Of a DNA stretch of 40,330 bases, positions 30,387 through 37,498 are shown piece after piece (positions within the stretch are counted from its first letter, which is position 1; every line of letters begins with the position of its first letter). This DNA is from a virus: positions 1 to 40,330 of IMG/VR virus record IMGVR_UViG_3300048588_000276. One strand, given 5' to 3'. Below the pieces are notes generated by a model that did no database searches, had not been told where the DNA came from, and worked only from the letters and a program-made list of their open reading frames with translations. A program made the translations under genes and the position numbers.

Positions 30387-30880
30387 CCGAGGCACGGGAC
30401 GCGCTGGCGACGGCGGTCAGGCAGGCAGGTGTCGGCAGGTTCGGCGCCGGGTGGGACAGTCGCGCCGTCGATGACTTCATCGACGCCATCCTCGCCGCCC
30501 TTGACGGCTGGACCCTGGTCCGGACGGAGGACGCGGAGGACCCGTGCCCGTGGTCATGGCGTGGGCTGCCCTGCGCCCTGCGTCGAACGCATCCGTCACC
30601 GCATCACATCGTCGGTGAGCAACCGCAGTTCGCCGCCATCGAGGCGGACGGGGCGGCCGGAAGGGTCATCAACCGGCAGACACCCTCGCCGAACGTGCCC
30701 GGCTGCACCTGCGACCGGGACAACGAGGACACGGAGGAGCCGTTCCCGTTCTGCGACATGCACGAGGAGCGGTTCCGGCCCCTGCGCCGGGAGACGTTGG
30801 CGCTGCTGGTCATCGACTACGAAGCGGTGCTGCATGAGGCCGCCGCCGCCGCCCGCAAGGCGAAGGACGGTGGGTCGTGA
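30383..30880 (+). CDS. Hypothetical protein with CxC/His zinc-like motif, 165 aa
   Basis: ATG 30383 overlaps the previous stop. The N-terminal helix (ALATAVRQAGVGRFGAG, then AVDDFIDAILAALDGW) resembles the start of small phage proteins that carry DFIDAIL-type motifs. The centre contains CPWSWRGLPCALRRTHPSPH and GCTCDRDNEDTEEPFPFC, which may bind one or two metals. The C-terminus is helical (ETLALLVIDYEAVLHEAAAA). The role is unknown. Confidence 0.68.
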   Translation: MTEARDALATAVRQAGVGRFGAGWDSRAVDDFIDAILAALDGWTLVRTEDAEDPCPWSWRGLPCALRRTHPSPHHIVGEQPQFAAIEADGAAGRVINRQTPSPNVPGCTCDRDNEDTEEPFPFCDMHEERFRPLRRETLALLVIDYEAVLHEAAAAARKAKDGGS

Positions 30881-30942
30881 GGCGACCGCGAGGACTCCGC
30901 TGGCACCGGCTGTTCTGCCGCCTCTGCCGGACCGCCCGATGA
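30877..30942 (+). CDS. Possible 21-aa peptide with CxxC
   Basis: GTG 30877 overlaps the previous stop and the stop at 30940 overlaps the next ATG. The product is RRPRGLRWHRLFCRLCRTAR after the start. Very short, but the double overlap fits the translation-reinitiation style of this operon. It may only serve to couple its neighbours. Confidence 0.4.
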   Translation: MRRPRGLRWHRLFCRLCRTAR

Positions 30943-31040
30943 CCCCCGATTCCGCCGCGCTCCTGGTCGTGCTCGGTGCCGTGGCCTGGGTGTTCCTGCT
31001 GCTGACCGCGGTCGTGGAGCGGCGGGGGTGGCTCCGATGA
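30939..31040 (+). CDS. Tiny single-pass membrane protein, 33 aa
   Basis: ATG 30939 overlaps the previous stop. After TPDSA a hydrophobic helix follows (ALLVVLGAVAWVFLLLTAVV) with a basic end (ERRGWLR), predicting N-out, C-in topology. Unknown role. Confidence 0.5.
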   Translation: MTPDSAALLVVLGAVAWVFLLLTAVVERRGWLR

Positions 31041-31132
31041 CCGACCCGTGGCTCGCCGAGCGCGTGGTCATCCCGCTGCTGCTGCTCGGGTTGATCCTGG
31101 CCGCCGGGATGTCGGGTGGGCCGTCAGCATGA
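31037..31132 (+). CDS. Tiny single-pass membrane protein, 31 aa
   Basis: ATG 31037 overlaps the previous stop and the next gene starts at 31129 (ATGA). One hydrophobic helix is seen, VVIPLLLLGLILAAGMSG, after a charged start (TDPWLAER). It is the second of three tiny membrane peptides around the SpoU gene. Unknown role. Confidence 0.5.
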   Translation: MTDPWLAERVVIPLLLLGLILAAGMSGGPSA

Positions 31133-31650
31133 CCGCCGTCCGCGAGCAGACCCGGTACATGACGCGGCGCGCGTTCCGCAACCTGACCCGCGCCGACTAC
31201 CCGACCGCGCCGCGACACTCCGTCCGGCTGGTCACCTACGCCACGGACCCGGCCAACATCGGCGGGATGGTCCGCACGGCGGAGGCGTTCATGGCGGACC
31301 GCCTGACGGCATTGAAGTCTCCAGGTGCGACCGCCGTCGGCACCGACCGGTGGCAGCCGGCGGAATACGGCTGGCATCTCGTCGAGGCCATCGCCGCCGC
31401 AAAAGCTGACGGCTACACCATCGTCGCGCTGGAACAGGCGACCGATGCCCACCGACTGCCGTGCGACCTGCCCGAGCGCATGTGTCTCGTGAGCGGCAAC
31501 GAGGGCAGCGGTATCCCGGCGTCCGTGCTTTCCGCCGCTGACCTCGCGATCGAGATCCCGCAGTACGGGTTCGTGGGGTCGCTGAACGTCGTCACCGCCA
31601 CCAGCATCGCCCTCTACGAGTGGGCGTCGCAATGGGCCCGCCCCCGATGA
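31129..31650 (+). CDS. SpoU/TrmH-family 2'-O-ribose RNA methyltransferase, 173 aa
   Basis: All three SPOUT motifs are visible. Motif 1 is PANIGGMVRTAEAF (residues 41-54, with N43 and R49). Motif 2 is CLVSGNEGSGIP (119-130). Motif 3 is IPQYGFVGSLNVVTATSI (143-160), ending in ALYE. This is the minimal catalytic domain with only a short basic N-terminus. The enzyme should form the trefoil-knot dimer that binds S-adenosylmethionine and methylates a 2'-OH in tRNA or rRNA. The target cannot be told; the intact motifs argue that it is active. SpoU enzymes are uncommon in phage genomes. It lies among small membrane peptides in the early operon, coupled on both sides by ATGA overlaps. Confidence 0.92.
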   Translation: MTAVREQTRYMTRRAFRNLTRADYPTAPRHSVRLVTYATDPANIGGMVRTAEAFMADRLTALKSPGATAVGTDRWQPAEYGWHLVEAIAAAKADGYTIVALEQATDAHRLPCDLPERMCLVSGNEGSGIPASVLSAADLAIEIPQYGFVGSLNVVTATSIALYEWASQWARPR

Positions 31651-31772
31651 CCGAACCCCTGGCCTACGTCATCGCCGCCCTGGCCGTCGTGCTGCTCGCG
31701 GTGCTGGCGATGGAATCGACGGAACCGGCACCCGAGCCGGTGGACACGAGCCGCGGGCTGGCCGCGGAGTAG
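31647..31772 (+). CDS. Small membrane protein, 41 aa
   Basis: ATG 31647 overlaps the methyltransferase stop. A single hydrophobic helix (LAYVIAALAVVLLAVLAM) is followed by an acidic, Pro-rich tail (ESTEPAPEPVDTS). The purine-rich ribosome binding site of the next gene begins in its stop region. Unknown role. Confidence 0.55.
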   Translation: MTEPLAYVIAALAVVLLAVLAMESTEPAPEPVDTSRGLAAE

Positions 31773-31786
31773 GAGGAGGAGGAGAG

Positions 31787-32155
31787 ATGGACAGGCCCTA
31801 TTGGTATCCGGCGGGCTCGCTGCCCGCTCCATATCTACCGGTCGCTCTGGACGATGCCGCTGTCGCGTTCCCGGCCAGTGTCGGCGCGCTGATGCCGCCG
31901 GTCGAGGCCATCCCAGAGGAGTTCGGACGGTTCCCTGGCACCAAGTGGAACCGCTTTGTGGTTGACCGTTTCTTCTCCGGGATCAAGTCCTGCAACGCGA
32001 CCCCGCGCGAGGGCATCGACCCGGGTACCGCGTGGCGGCACTTCCACGCCGTCATCGGCAGTTGGGAGCCGAAGCACGAGTACAAGGAGGCCGCCGCTGC
32101 CTACCTGCTGTCCCTGTGGTTCGAGGACATCGAATGGGTCAAGGCAGCTGCCTGA
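31787..32155 (+). CDS. Unrecognised early protein with strong ribosome binding site, 122 aa
   Basis: The start ATG 31787 follows a long purine tract (AGGAGGAGGAGGAG), one of the strongest ribosome binding sites in the window. The N-terminal half is Pro-rich (YWYPAGSLPAPYLPVALDD). The second half is a compact helical domain with conserved-looking aromatic residues: WNRFVVDRFFSGIKSCNATP, then WRHFHAVIGSWEPKHEYKEA and LLSLWFEDIEWV. No family is recognised. High expression is implied, and a stable hairpin follows the gene. Confidence 0.72.
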   Translation: MDRPYWYPAGSLPAPYLPVALDDAAVAFPASVGALMPPVEAIPEEFGRFPGTKWNRFVVDRFFSGIKSCNATPREGIDPGTAWRHFHAVIGSWEPKHEYKEAAAAYLLSLWFEDIEWVKAAA

Positions 32156-32165
32156 CCAAGTGAAT

Positions 32166-32206
32166 GGCCCGGTGGCGCTTCCCGACAAGAGCGCGCCGAC
32201 CGGGCC
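32166..32206. terminator. Long hairpin after the strongly translated gene
   Basis: GGCCCGGT (32166-32173) pairs with ACCGGGCC (32199-32206), and GGCGC (32174-32178) with GCGCC (32193-32197) after a one-base bulge. The loop is 14 bases. It lies in the 75-bp gap before the next gene and its GAGAGGAGG ribosome binding site. It may terminate part of the transcripts or protect the 3' end of the upstream mRNA. Confidence 0.6.
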
Positions 32207-32230
32207 GGAGTGGAGAGGAGGAAGCATCTC

Positions 32231-32455
32231 ATGAGCAGGATCAAGGACACCGCCATGACGCCCAGCGTCGAAGGGCAGGCGTTGATGCCTGTGAAGGTCC
32301 ATGGGGCGTCACGCTCGGTGTGTCCGGTCTGTGGCGACGACGTGCGGACGACAGCCGTCGTCAGGCTGGCGTACACGCATGAGCCGTGCGACTGCCCGGC
32401 CGCTCCGTATGTCCATCTGACCGAGCAGCTCTGGCACCGGAACCACGTCCGATGA
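32231..32455 (+). CDS. Small zinc-ribbon-like protein, 74 aa
   Basis: ATG 32231 has a GAGAGGAGG ribosome binding site; upstream in-frame starts lie in the hairpin region. It carries VCPVCGDDVRTTAVVRL, then EPCDCPAAPYVHL: two Cys pairs spaced as in a zinc ribbon. No named family. The gene begins a new set of overlapping small genes before the SSB-like gene. Confidence 0.68.
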   Translation: MSRIKDTAMTPSVEGQALMPVKVHGASRSVCPVCGDDVRTTAVVRLAYTHEPCDCPAAPYVHLTEQLWHRNHVR

Positions 32456-32667
32456 GTCTCGCCATCAGAGGGTCGGGCTGCACCTACCCGGCCAACCGAC
32501 CGACCGGCATCTGCGGGCACCGGGCCGTGCGCGTCTACATCGGGCGCGGCGGGCTGGAGTGGCGCTGCACCGCCCATGACGGCCCGGAGGCGGAGGCGGA
32601 GGCCATCCGGCTGGGCTACAAGGCGCAGCGCATCGCGGCGCTGGAGCGGGTGGAGGGGCTGGCGTGA
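32452..32667 (+). CDS. Small Cys/His protein, 71 aa
   Basis: ATG 32452 overlaps the previous stop. The sequence GCTYPANRPTGICGHRAVRV followed by GLEWRCTAHDGPEAEAEAIR contains three Cys and two His that could bind zinc, then a basic helix. No family is recognised. Confidence 0.65.
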   Translation: MSLAIRGSGCTYPANRPTGICGHRAVRVYIGRGGLEWRCTAHDGPEAEAEAIRLGYKAQRIAALERVEGLA

Positions 32668-32924
32668 GCGCGCCAGCCACCACCCCCACGGCCGCCCTGC
32701 TGCTCACCACGTTCGAGGCGGAGGCCAGCCACTGGAACGCCATCGCCACCGACCCGGACGACCAGAACCGGTTCCTGCGGGAGGCGGCGCGCGCCCGTCG
32801 TGACCAGCTCGATTGGGCGGTCGCACAGCTCAAGGTCGCGCTGCCCGCCATCGAGGCGGAGGCGGTGGAGCGTGCCGTCGAGGAGAGCACGCGCATCGAT
32901 GCGGTGCTGGAGTCGGTGGCGTGA
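32664..32924 (+). CDS. Helical hypothetical protein, 86 aa
   Basis: GTG 32664 overlaps the previous stop. It is predicted to be a long helical hairpin: LLTTFEAEASHWNAIATDPD, then RFLREAARARRDQLDWAVAQ and a second helix IEAEAVERAVEESTRIDAV. It is acidic and lacks Cys, unlike its neighbours. Unknown role. Confidence 0.62.
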   Translation: MSAPATTPTAALLLTTFEAEASHWNAIATDPDDQNRFLREAARARRDQLDWAVAQLKVALPAIEAEAVERAVEESTRIDAVLESVA

Positions 32925-33238
32925 GTTACCGCTGCACCCGCTGCGGCAAGGATGGCGCGGCGGCGCCGGCGCATCCCAGCCTCGATGACCGCTACGCCGT
33001 CGGCTACTGCTCGGGAGCCTGTACGCCCGTCCCGGAGACCATCGCCGGCTACACCCCCCCCCGCCCGACGGTGCAGCTCATCCGGGACGACCTGTTCGAC
33101 CCACAGAGCCTGAACGAGCCACGGCGCCAGCGGCGCCGGTCACAGCTCATGCGGAAGTACGTCGACGGTCGACCGATGACCGACGCCGAGCGAGCCGAGG
33201 CCGAGGCCGTCTTCGCGGAGGTCTGGGCTGACCGATGA
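32921..33238 (+). CDS. Zinc-finger-like protein, 105 aa
   Basis: GTG 32921 overlaps the previous stop. The start YRCTRCGKDGAAAP and later YCSGAC give two Cys pairs, typical of a zinc-ribbon. The second half is basic and helical (NEPRRQRRRSQLMRKYVDGR, then MTDAERAEAEAVFAEVWADR). A run of nine C (33054-33062) lies in the linker. It may be a small nucleic-acid-binding protein. No named family. Confidence 0.66.
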   Translation: MSYRCTRCGKDGAAAPAHPSLDDRYAVGYCSGACTPVPETIAGYTPPRPTVQLIRDDLFDPQSLNEPRRQRRRSQLMRKYVDGRPMTDAERAEAEAVFAEVWADR

Positions 33239-33459
33239 GCACCGAGCCAGGCGTCTCCCCGCACACGCCCACCCTCACCTTCACCCACGCCTCCGGTCAG
33301 CACGACGGCGAGTGCCAGGCGTGCCTCGACGAGGCCGCCATGGGCACCGGCTACCCCATCTGCGCGGACGCCCAGCCGTCCGACGACATCGACCCCGAGC
33401 TCGCGGCGCTGTGCGCCTGGTGCGGGCACACCGTGGAGGAGGTGGAGCCCCGGACCTGA
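33235..33459 (+). CDS. Small Cys-containing protein, 74 aa
   Basis: ATG 33235 overlaps the previous stop. It contains ECQACLDEAAMGTGYPICAD, then LCAWCGHTVEEVEP: two CxxC knuckles separated by an acidic linker, as in a treble clef. Unknown role. A 53-bp leader with repeated AGACCGA(A)CC follows before the SSB-like gene. Confidence 0.65.
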   Translation: MSTEPGVSPHTPTLTFTHASGQHDGECQACLDEAAMGTGYPICADAQPSDDIDPELAALCAWCGHTVEEVEPRT

Positions 33460-33512
33460 ACCACCGACGGAAGCGAGACCGACCACCTGACAGACCGACC
33501 GGAGACCGAACC

Positions 33513-34055
33513 ATGGAAACGACCATCGAAGCCCAGTCCACACCCATCGGAGCCATCACCATCACCCGCGGCGGCAAGCCCAACGGCTACCGCGGCGATC
33601 CCGGCGTCTTCGCGGCCACGCTGGTCGCCGGCACTCGGAACGGGCCGTTCAAGTCGAAGGACCCCAAGAAGCCGGGTGAGGTCTTCTACATGCTGGAGTG
33701 GACCTTCGAGATCCACGGCCAGCCCGAGGACAACGCGCTCGTCTGGTACTCGACCACGGAGAGCACCGGCCCCAAGTCGGCGCTCTACGGGCTCATCTTC
33801 GCGCTCACCGGGAAGCAGCCCCCGGTCGGCGCCCAGCTCGACCCGAACCGCCACCTCATCGGCCGGATGTGCCTGGTGGACGTCCGGGAGAACGAGCGAG
33901 GCTACATCGACGTCCACGACGTGACGCCGATGCCAGCGGCGATGCTCGCGGCGATGGCCCCGAACGGGGCGGCCGCCGACGCGAAGGCCGCCTTGCCGCC
34001 CCCCGTGCCGGTCGCGAACGCCAACCCCGACCCCGACGACTCGCTCCCGTTCTGA
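33513..34055 (+). CDS. SSB-like single-stranded DNA-binding protein, 180 aa
   Basis: ATG 33513 is preferred because the longer frame runs through the preceding gene. The core is beta-rich (AITITRGGKPNGYRGDPGVF, then LEWTFEIHGQPEDNALVWYS), compatible with an OB fold. A flexible Ala/Pro linker ends in DPDDSLPF, which copies the acidic, aromatic-ended tip of bacterial SSB (usually DDDIPF) that docks partner proteins. Its neighbours are nucleases and the primase-helicase. I infer that it coats ssDNA and recruits replication or recombination proteins. The core does not match a named SSB by eye. Confidence 0.72.
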   Translation: METTIEAQSTPIGAITITRGGKPNGYRGDPGVFAATLVAGTRNGPFKSKDPKKPGEVFYMLEWTFEIHGQPEDNALVWYSTTESTGPKSALYGLIFALTGKQPPVGAQLDPNRHLIGRMCLVDVRENERGYIDVHDVTPMPAAMLAAMAPNGAAADAKAALPPPVPVANANPDPDDSLPF

Positions 34056-34471
34056 TGGATCTGGCTCCTCGCCCGATCGGGCGACCCCGTTCCTGCTCCT
34101 GTGGCACCTGCTCGAAGTGCAAGCACGCCGACTACATGCGGCGCTGGTACCAGAGCAAGACCATCAAGGAGCGACGAGCGTGGGTCGCGCTGCGCGACCC
34201 CGAGAAGGTGGCACAGCGCGAGAAGGCGAGGAGCGCCTCTCCGGGTAAGCGGCAATCGCTCGAGCGGTCCGTCGCCCGACACCCCGAAAGGTTCGCGGCC
34301 CGTAGGGCGGTCCATTCGGCGATCGCCGGTGGCCGCCTGACGCGGCTTCCCTGCTGGTGCGGCAACCCGAAGTCCGAGGCCCACCACCCTGACTACGCAC
34401 GCCCGCTCGACGTCGAATGGCTGTGCCGTCGGCACCACGCCGACCGGCACATGGAGCTCGCAGCCGCATGA
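34055..34471 (+). CDS. HNH-like zinc protein, 138 aa
   Basis: ATG 34055 overlaps the previous stop by one base. The N-terminus has CSCGTCSKCKH. The C-terminal half carries LPCWCGNPKSEAHHPDYARP, then LDVEWLCRRHHADRH. This is a small phage family pattern (C.CG....EAHH.DY..PLDV.WLC..HH) related to HNH/treble-clef folds. It could be a nuclease or a DNA-binding protein. It is followed at once by a full HNH gene. Confidence 0.78.
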   Translation: MDLAPRPIGRPRSCSCGTCSKCKHADYMRRWYQSKTIKERRAWVALRDPEKVAQREKARSASPGKRQSLERSVARHPERFAARRAVHSAIAGGRLTRLPCWCGNPKSEAHHPDYARPLDVEWLCRRHHADRHMELAAA

Positions 34472-34854
34472 CCATCACCACTCCGAAGCCCACCCGAGCC
34501 CCGAACCTGCGAGAGCGCTACGACGTGCTCGCGAGCTCGGGCTTCCGGTGCGACTACTGCGGCCGCGGCAAGGCCGATGGCGCCCGCCTGTCGGTGGATC
34601 ACGTGGTGGCGCGAGCCGCCGGGGGGACCCACGACCGCGTCAACCTGGTGACCGCCTGCACGACGTGCAACCAGGGCAAGGCCGATCGCCCCATCCCCTA
34701 CCCCCGGTGGGAGCGGATCGGCGCAGAGCGATGGGACCGCTGCGAGTGTTCCGGTGGCCCTGCGGCGCTCGAGGCATCCCCCACCGAGCCGATGCTGCTC
34801 TGCACCGCCTGCCGGTACCCAGCGTTCCAGCGCACCTTCGGCGCCGCCCGATGA
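34468..34854 (+). CDS. HNH endonuclease, 128 aa
   Basis: ATG 34468 overlaps the previous stop. The HNH motif is complete: GFRCDYCGRGKADGARLSVD, HVVARAAGGTHDRVNLVTAC, TTCNQGK, with the D-H pair, Asn and final zinc Cys residues. A second Cys pair region follows (RCECSG and LLCTACRYP). It lies between the SSB-like and primase genes. It may act in replication, recombination or as a mobile homing-type element. No intron or intein is seen nearby. Confidence 0.88.
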   Translation: MTITTPKPTRAPNLRERYDVLASSGFRCDYCGRGKADGARLSVDHVVARAAGGTHDRVNLVTACTTCNQGKADRPIPYPRWERIGAERWDRCECSGGPAALEASPTEPMLLCTACRYPAFQRTFGAAR

Positions 34855-37274
34855 CCGCGGCCGTCGCTGCCCCCCGCCCGACCAACGAGGCGCGGATCAA
34901 GGCCGCGCTCTGGTTCGCCGAGCAGGGCTTCGGCGTGTTCTCCTGCTGGTCGACCTGGCCGGATGGTCGCTGCCGCTGTCCAGGCGGGCGTGACTGCACC
35001 CCCGGCAAGCACCCGATGACGCAGCACGGGCTCGACGACGCCACCACGGACCCCAAGGCCATCCGCGCGATGCTGTCGGCCGCGTCCGACCCCAACTACG
35101 GGCTGCTGCCGCCGGATGGTGTCTTCGTCTGGGACGTGGACGGCGAGGGCTGGGAGCAGCGACTCGCGGAGCTCGAGAGCCAGCACGGCCCGCTACCGGA
35201 CACGATCCGGACCGCGACCCGTAACGGCCAGCACATCTACCTGCGGTGGCCGGACAGCCACCCGCGGCCGCTCAAGGCGATGTTCGGATGGGTGACCCGC
35301 TGGGGCACCGGCGCGTCGAACCGACGGGGGTACGTGATCGGCCCCCGATCCGTTCACGCGTCCGGCTTTGAGTACGCCCCGGTCGGCGCCTTCACGCTGG
35401 CGACGCTACCGGATGCCTGGGCCCGCGCTGCGCTGGAGGGTGAGACGGCGCTCGGGACCATCCGCATCGGTGGCTCGGCCGACCCCTCCACCGTCGCGAT
35501 CGGCGGCCGCCACGACTGGCTGCGCAACCGAGCCCGATTCCTGGCCGGTGTCATCCGGGATCCCGAGACGCTGCTCACGGTGATGCTCGCGGAGAACGAC
35601 CGGCTGCCCTCGCCGAAGACGCGCGATGATGTCGCCCGGGCCATCGGCGACGCGCTGGTGAAGTTCCCTGCGGATGAGGTGGAGACCACGGAGGATGGCG
35701 CGGAGCGCCGCGTGTCGGCCGCGACCGATGACCCCGGCATCCTGCCACCACCGACGTCCGACGCCTTCCCGGAGCCGCCCGATGCGATCGCGTTCGGCGG
35801 CCTCGTAGGCGAGTGTGTCCGGTCCTTGGCCGCGCACACCGACGCCTCCCTGGCTGGCCTCCTGGCGTCGTTCCTGGCCGTCTGTGGCGCCCTGGTGCCC
35901 TCCAGCGCCCACGCCCGCGGGGAGCAGACCAGCAGCCCGTTCATCGCGCTGGTGGGCGAGTCCGGTATCGGGCGCAAGGGCACCGCCATGAACCGGGGCC
36001 TGGGCGCCGCCCGGCTCGTCTGGCCGACCGAGGAGGTGGAAGACATCCTGCTCGACGGCCTGAACAGCGGAGAGGCGCTGGTGGCCGCCCTGCACGACCA
36101 GGCGGAAGCCAACCGGCGGTATCGCCGCGGCGATGGGCCGGTGGTCGGGCTCGTGTTCGAGGAGGAGTTCGTCAACATGCTCTCCTCCCGGGCCCGCGAT
36201 GGATCGACGCTCGACGGGAAGCTGCGCGTGGCGTTCGATGGTGGGTCGCTGTCAAACCGGAAAGCCAACGATTCCAAGGTGGTCCGCTCAGGCTACGTCC
36301 TGCCCGCCCTGGCCGGCATCACGCCACTGGAGCTCCGGCAGCGCCTGGAGAAGGACTCGGCACACACGGGCGCCGCGAACCGGTGGCTGTACGTGCCGGT
36401 CGTCAAGCGCGACGAGATCGTGCCCGACGAACCACCAGAGCTCCCGCTGGAGCTGAACGTCGCCCTCAAGAAGGCGCGGGCCGAATCACCCCGCAGGCTC
36501 ACCGTGACGCCGGCGACGGCGCGCCTGGTGTCCGAGTACGCCGAGCACGTCACGACGACATCCGCGGGTGTCGCCCGCGACCTGGTGCGGCGATACGGGA
36601 CCATCGCGGTCCGGCTGGCGATGATCCACGCCGCCGTGGAGCGGTCGCCGGTGGTCGGTGCCCAGCACCTCGAGCGAGCGGTGGCCCTGACCGAGTACGC
36701 ACGGCGCGGCATCGCGTGGGTGTTCGGCCAGACGATCGGCAGCCGCGACGCCGACCTGCTCCTGCGGCACCTCCGCCAGTCCGGGCCGCTGCGGAAGAAC
36801 ACCATCACCCGGCACATCATCCGGGACCCCCAGCGGCAGCAGGACGCTATCGACGAGCTCGTGCGCCTGGGGTATGCGGCCGTCGAGATCACCGCCCCGA
36901 CCACCGGCGGGCGCCTCACGCAGCTCCGGGCGACCGGCCTGGGGGTGGCGTTCGTCCCGTTCGTCCAAGTATTCGCGGAATCACATGGCGTGAATCACGT
37001 AAACCTTGGACGTCTGGACGAACGACCCCCGATTGAGCACGAAATGGCGGGTTTCGGACTGGACGAACGGTGGACGAACGCGGGACGAACGGTGGACGAA
37101 CGCGGTCATACGGAGCCATCCGAGGCGGTCGTCGACATCACCACCGGTGAGGTGGAGCCACGGGGGTCAGCCGAGTGGGCGGCCCCATGTCGCGCCTACA
37201 CCGAGCACCGCGACCACCACCGGAACACCCCGGCCGGGTGGGTGTGCCTGGCCTGCGCGCCACAGGAGGGATGA
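34851..37274 (+). CDS. Primase-polymerase fused to DUF3987-type helicase, 807 aa
   Basis: ATG 34851 overlaps the HNH stop. Residues 10-200 are a bifunctional primase/polymerase (archaeo-eukaryotic fold): FGVFSCWSTWPDGRC and KHPMTQHGLDDATTD, then catalytic D95 and D97 in FVWDVDGEGW, H128 in NGQHIYLRW, and GYVIGPRSVHASGFEYAP. The C-terminal part has a Walker-type loop GESGIGRKGT (369-378, K376), EEEFVNMLSSRARDGS and a winged-helix-like end. It would prime and unwind DNA at the origin. Its last 100 residues contain a chain of 11-bp DNA repeats, so the end of the gene probably doubles as an origin. Confidence 0.93.
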   Translation: MTAAVAAPRPTNEARIKAALWFAEQGFGVFSCWSTWPDGRCRCPGGRDCTPGKHPMTQHGLDDATTDPKAIRAMLSAASDPNYGLLPPDGVFVWDVDGEGWEQRLAELESQHGPLPDTIRTATRNGQHIYLRWPDSHPRPLKAMFGWVTRWGTGASNRRGYVIGPRSVHASGFEYAPVGAFTLATLPDAWARAALEGETALGTIRIGGSADPSTVAIGGRHDWLRNRARFLAGVIRDPETLLTVMLAENDRLPSPKTRDDVARAIGDALVKFPADEVETTEDGAERRVSAATDDPGILPPPTSDAFPEPPDAIAFGGLVGECVRSLAAHTDASLAGLLASFLAVCGALVPSSAHARGEQTSSPFIALVGESGIGRKGTAMNRGLGAARLVWPTEEVEDILLDGLNSGEALVAALHDQAEANRRYRRGDGPVVGLVFEEEFVNMLSSRARDGSTLDGKLRVAFDGGSLSNRKANDSKVVRSGYVLPALAGITPLELRQRLEKDSAHTGAANRWLYVPVVKRDEIVPDEPPELPLELNVALKKARAESPRRLTVTPATARLVSEYAEHVTTTSAGVARDLVRRYGTIAVRLAMIHAAVERSPVVGAQHLERAVALTEYARRGIAWVFGQTIGSRDADLLLRHLRQSGPLRKNTITRHIIRDPQRQQDAIDELVRLGYAAVEITAPTTGGRLTQLRATGLGVAFVPFVQVFAESHGVNHVNLGRLDERPPIEHEMAGFGLDERWTNAGRTVDERGHTEPSEAVVDITTGEVEPRGSAEWAAPCRAYTEHRDHHRNTPAGWVCLACAPQEG
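36950..37104. other. Iteron cluster with A+T-richer element, candidate replication origin
   Basis: GGACGAAC occurs five times directly (37016, 37061, 37072, 37083, 37094) and twice inverted (36950-36957, 36959-36966). The last four copies are exactly 11 bp apart, alternating GGT and GCG endings. Between the inverted and direct sets lies 36967-37010, with 20 G+C in 44 bases, far below its surroundings, including a GAATCAC direct repeat (36978, 36992). The 11-bp period is not a multiple of three, so the repeats are not explained by protein repeats. Iterons beside an unwinding element inside a replication gene recall lambda ori in gene O. Confidence 0.7.
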
Positions 37275-37457
37275 ATGCCCAGGGAGGTCGAGACCCACGC
37301 CCGCGAGCAGGCGAAGGCCAACGCTCGGTACGCGGTGGAGAACGCCGAGGAGAGCCCCGAGGTCGCGGCGCAGGTAGCGATCGCCTACGCGCTGCTGGAC
37401 ATCGCCGACGCACTGCGATCGGCGTCGAGGACGAAGGAGGAGGGAGCCAGACGATGA
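37275..37457 (+). CDS. Small helical protein, 60 aa
   Basis: ATG 37275 follows CAGGAGGG. The product is one helical domain: AREQAKANARYAVENAEESP, EVAAQVAIAYALLDIADALR. No Cys or membrane segment. It stands next to the primase gene and may be a replication accessory. No named family. Confidence 0.65.
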   Translation: MPREVETHAREQAKANARYAVENAEESPEVAAQVAIAYALLDIADALRSASRTKEEGARR

Positions 37458-37498
37458 ACGGTCCGGATGCGATCGACATGCGGAGGCAGGTGGCATGA
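37454..37498 (+). CDS. Possible 14-aa coupling peptide
   Basis: ATG 37454 overlaps the previous stop, and the stop overlaps the next ATG at 37495. The peptide MNGPDAIDMRRQVA has no recognisable function. CGGAGGCAGG inside it is the ribosome binding site of the next gene. It may only transfer ribosomes between genes. Confidence 0.35.
   Translation: MNGPDAIDMRRQVA

Noticed and set aside
31116-31409. 97-residue plus-strand frame overlapping the SpoU gene
   Set aside because: The SpoU frame has all three family motifs; this frame is Arg/Gly/His-rich shadow text.
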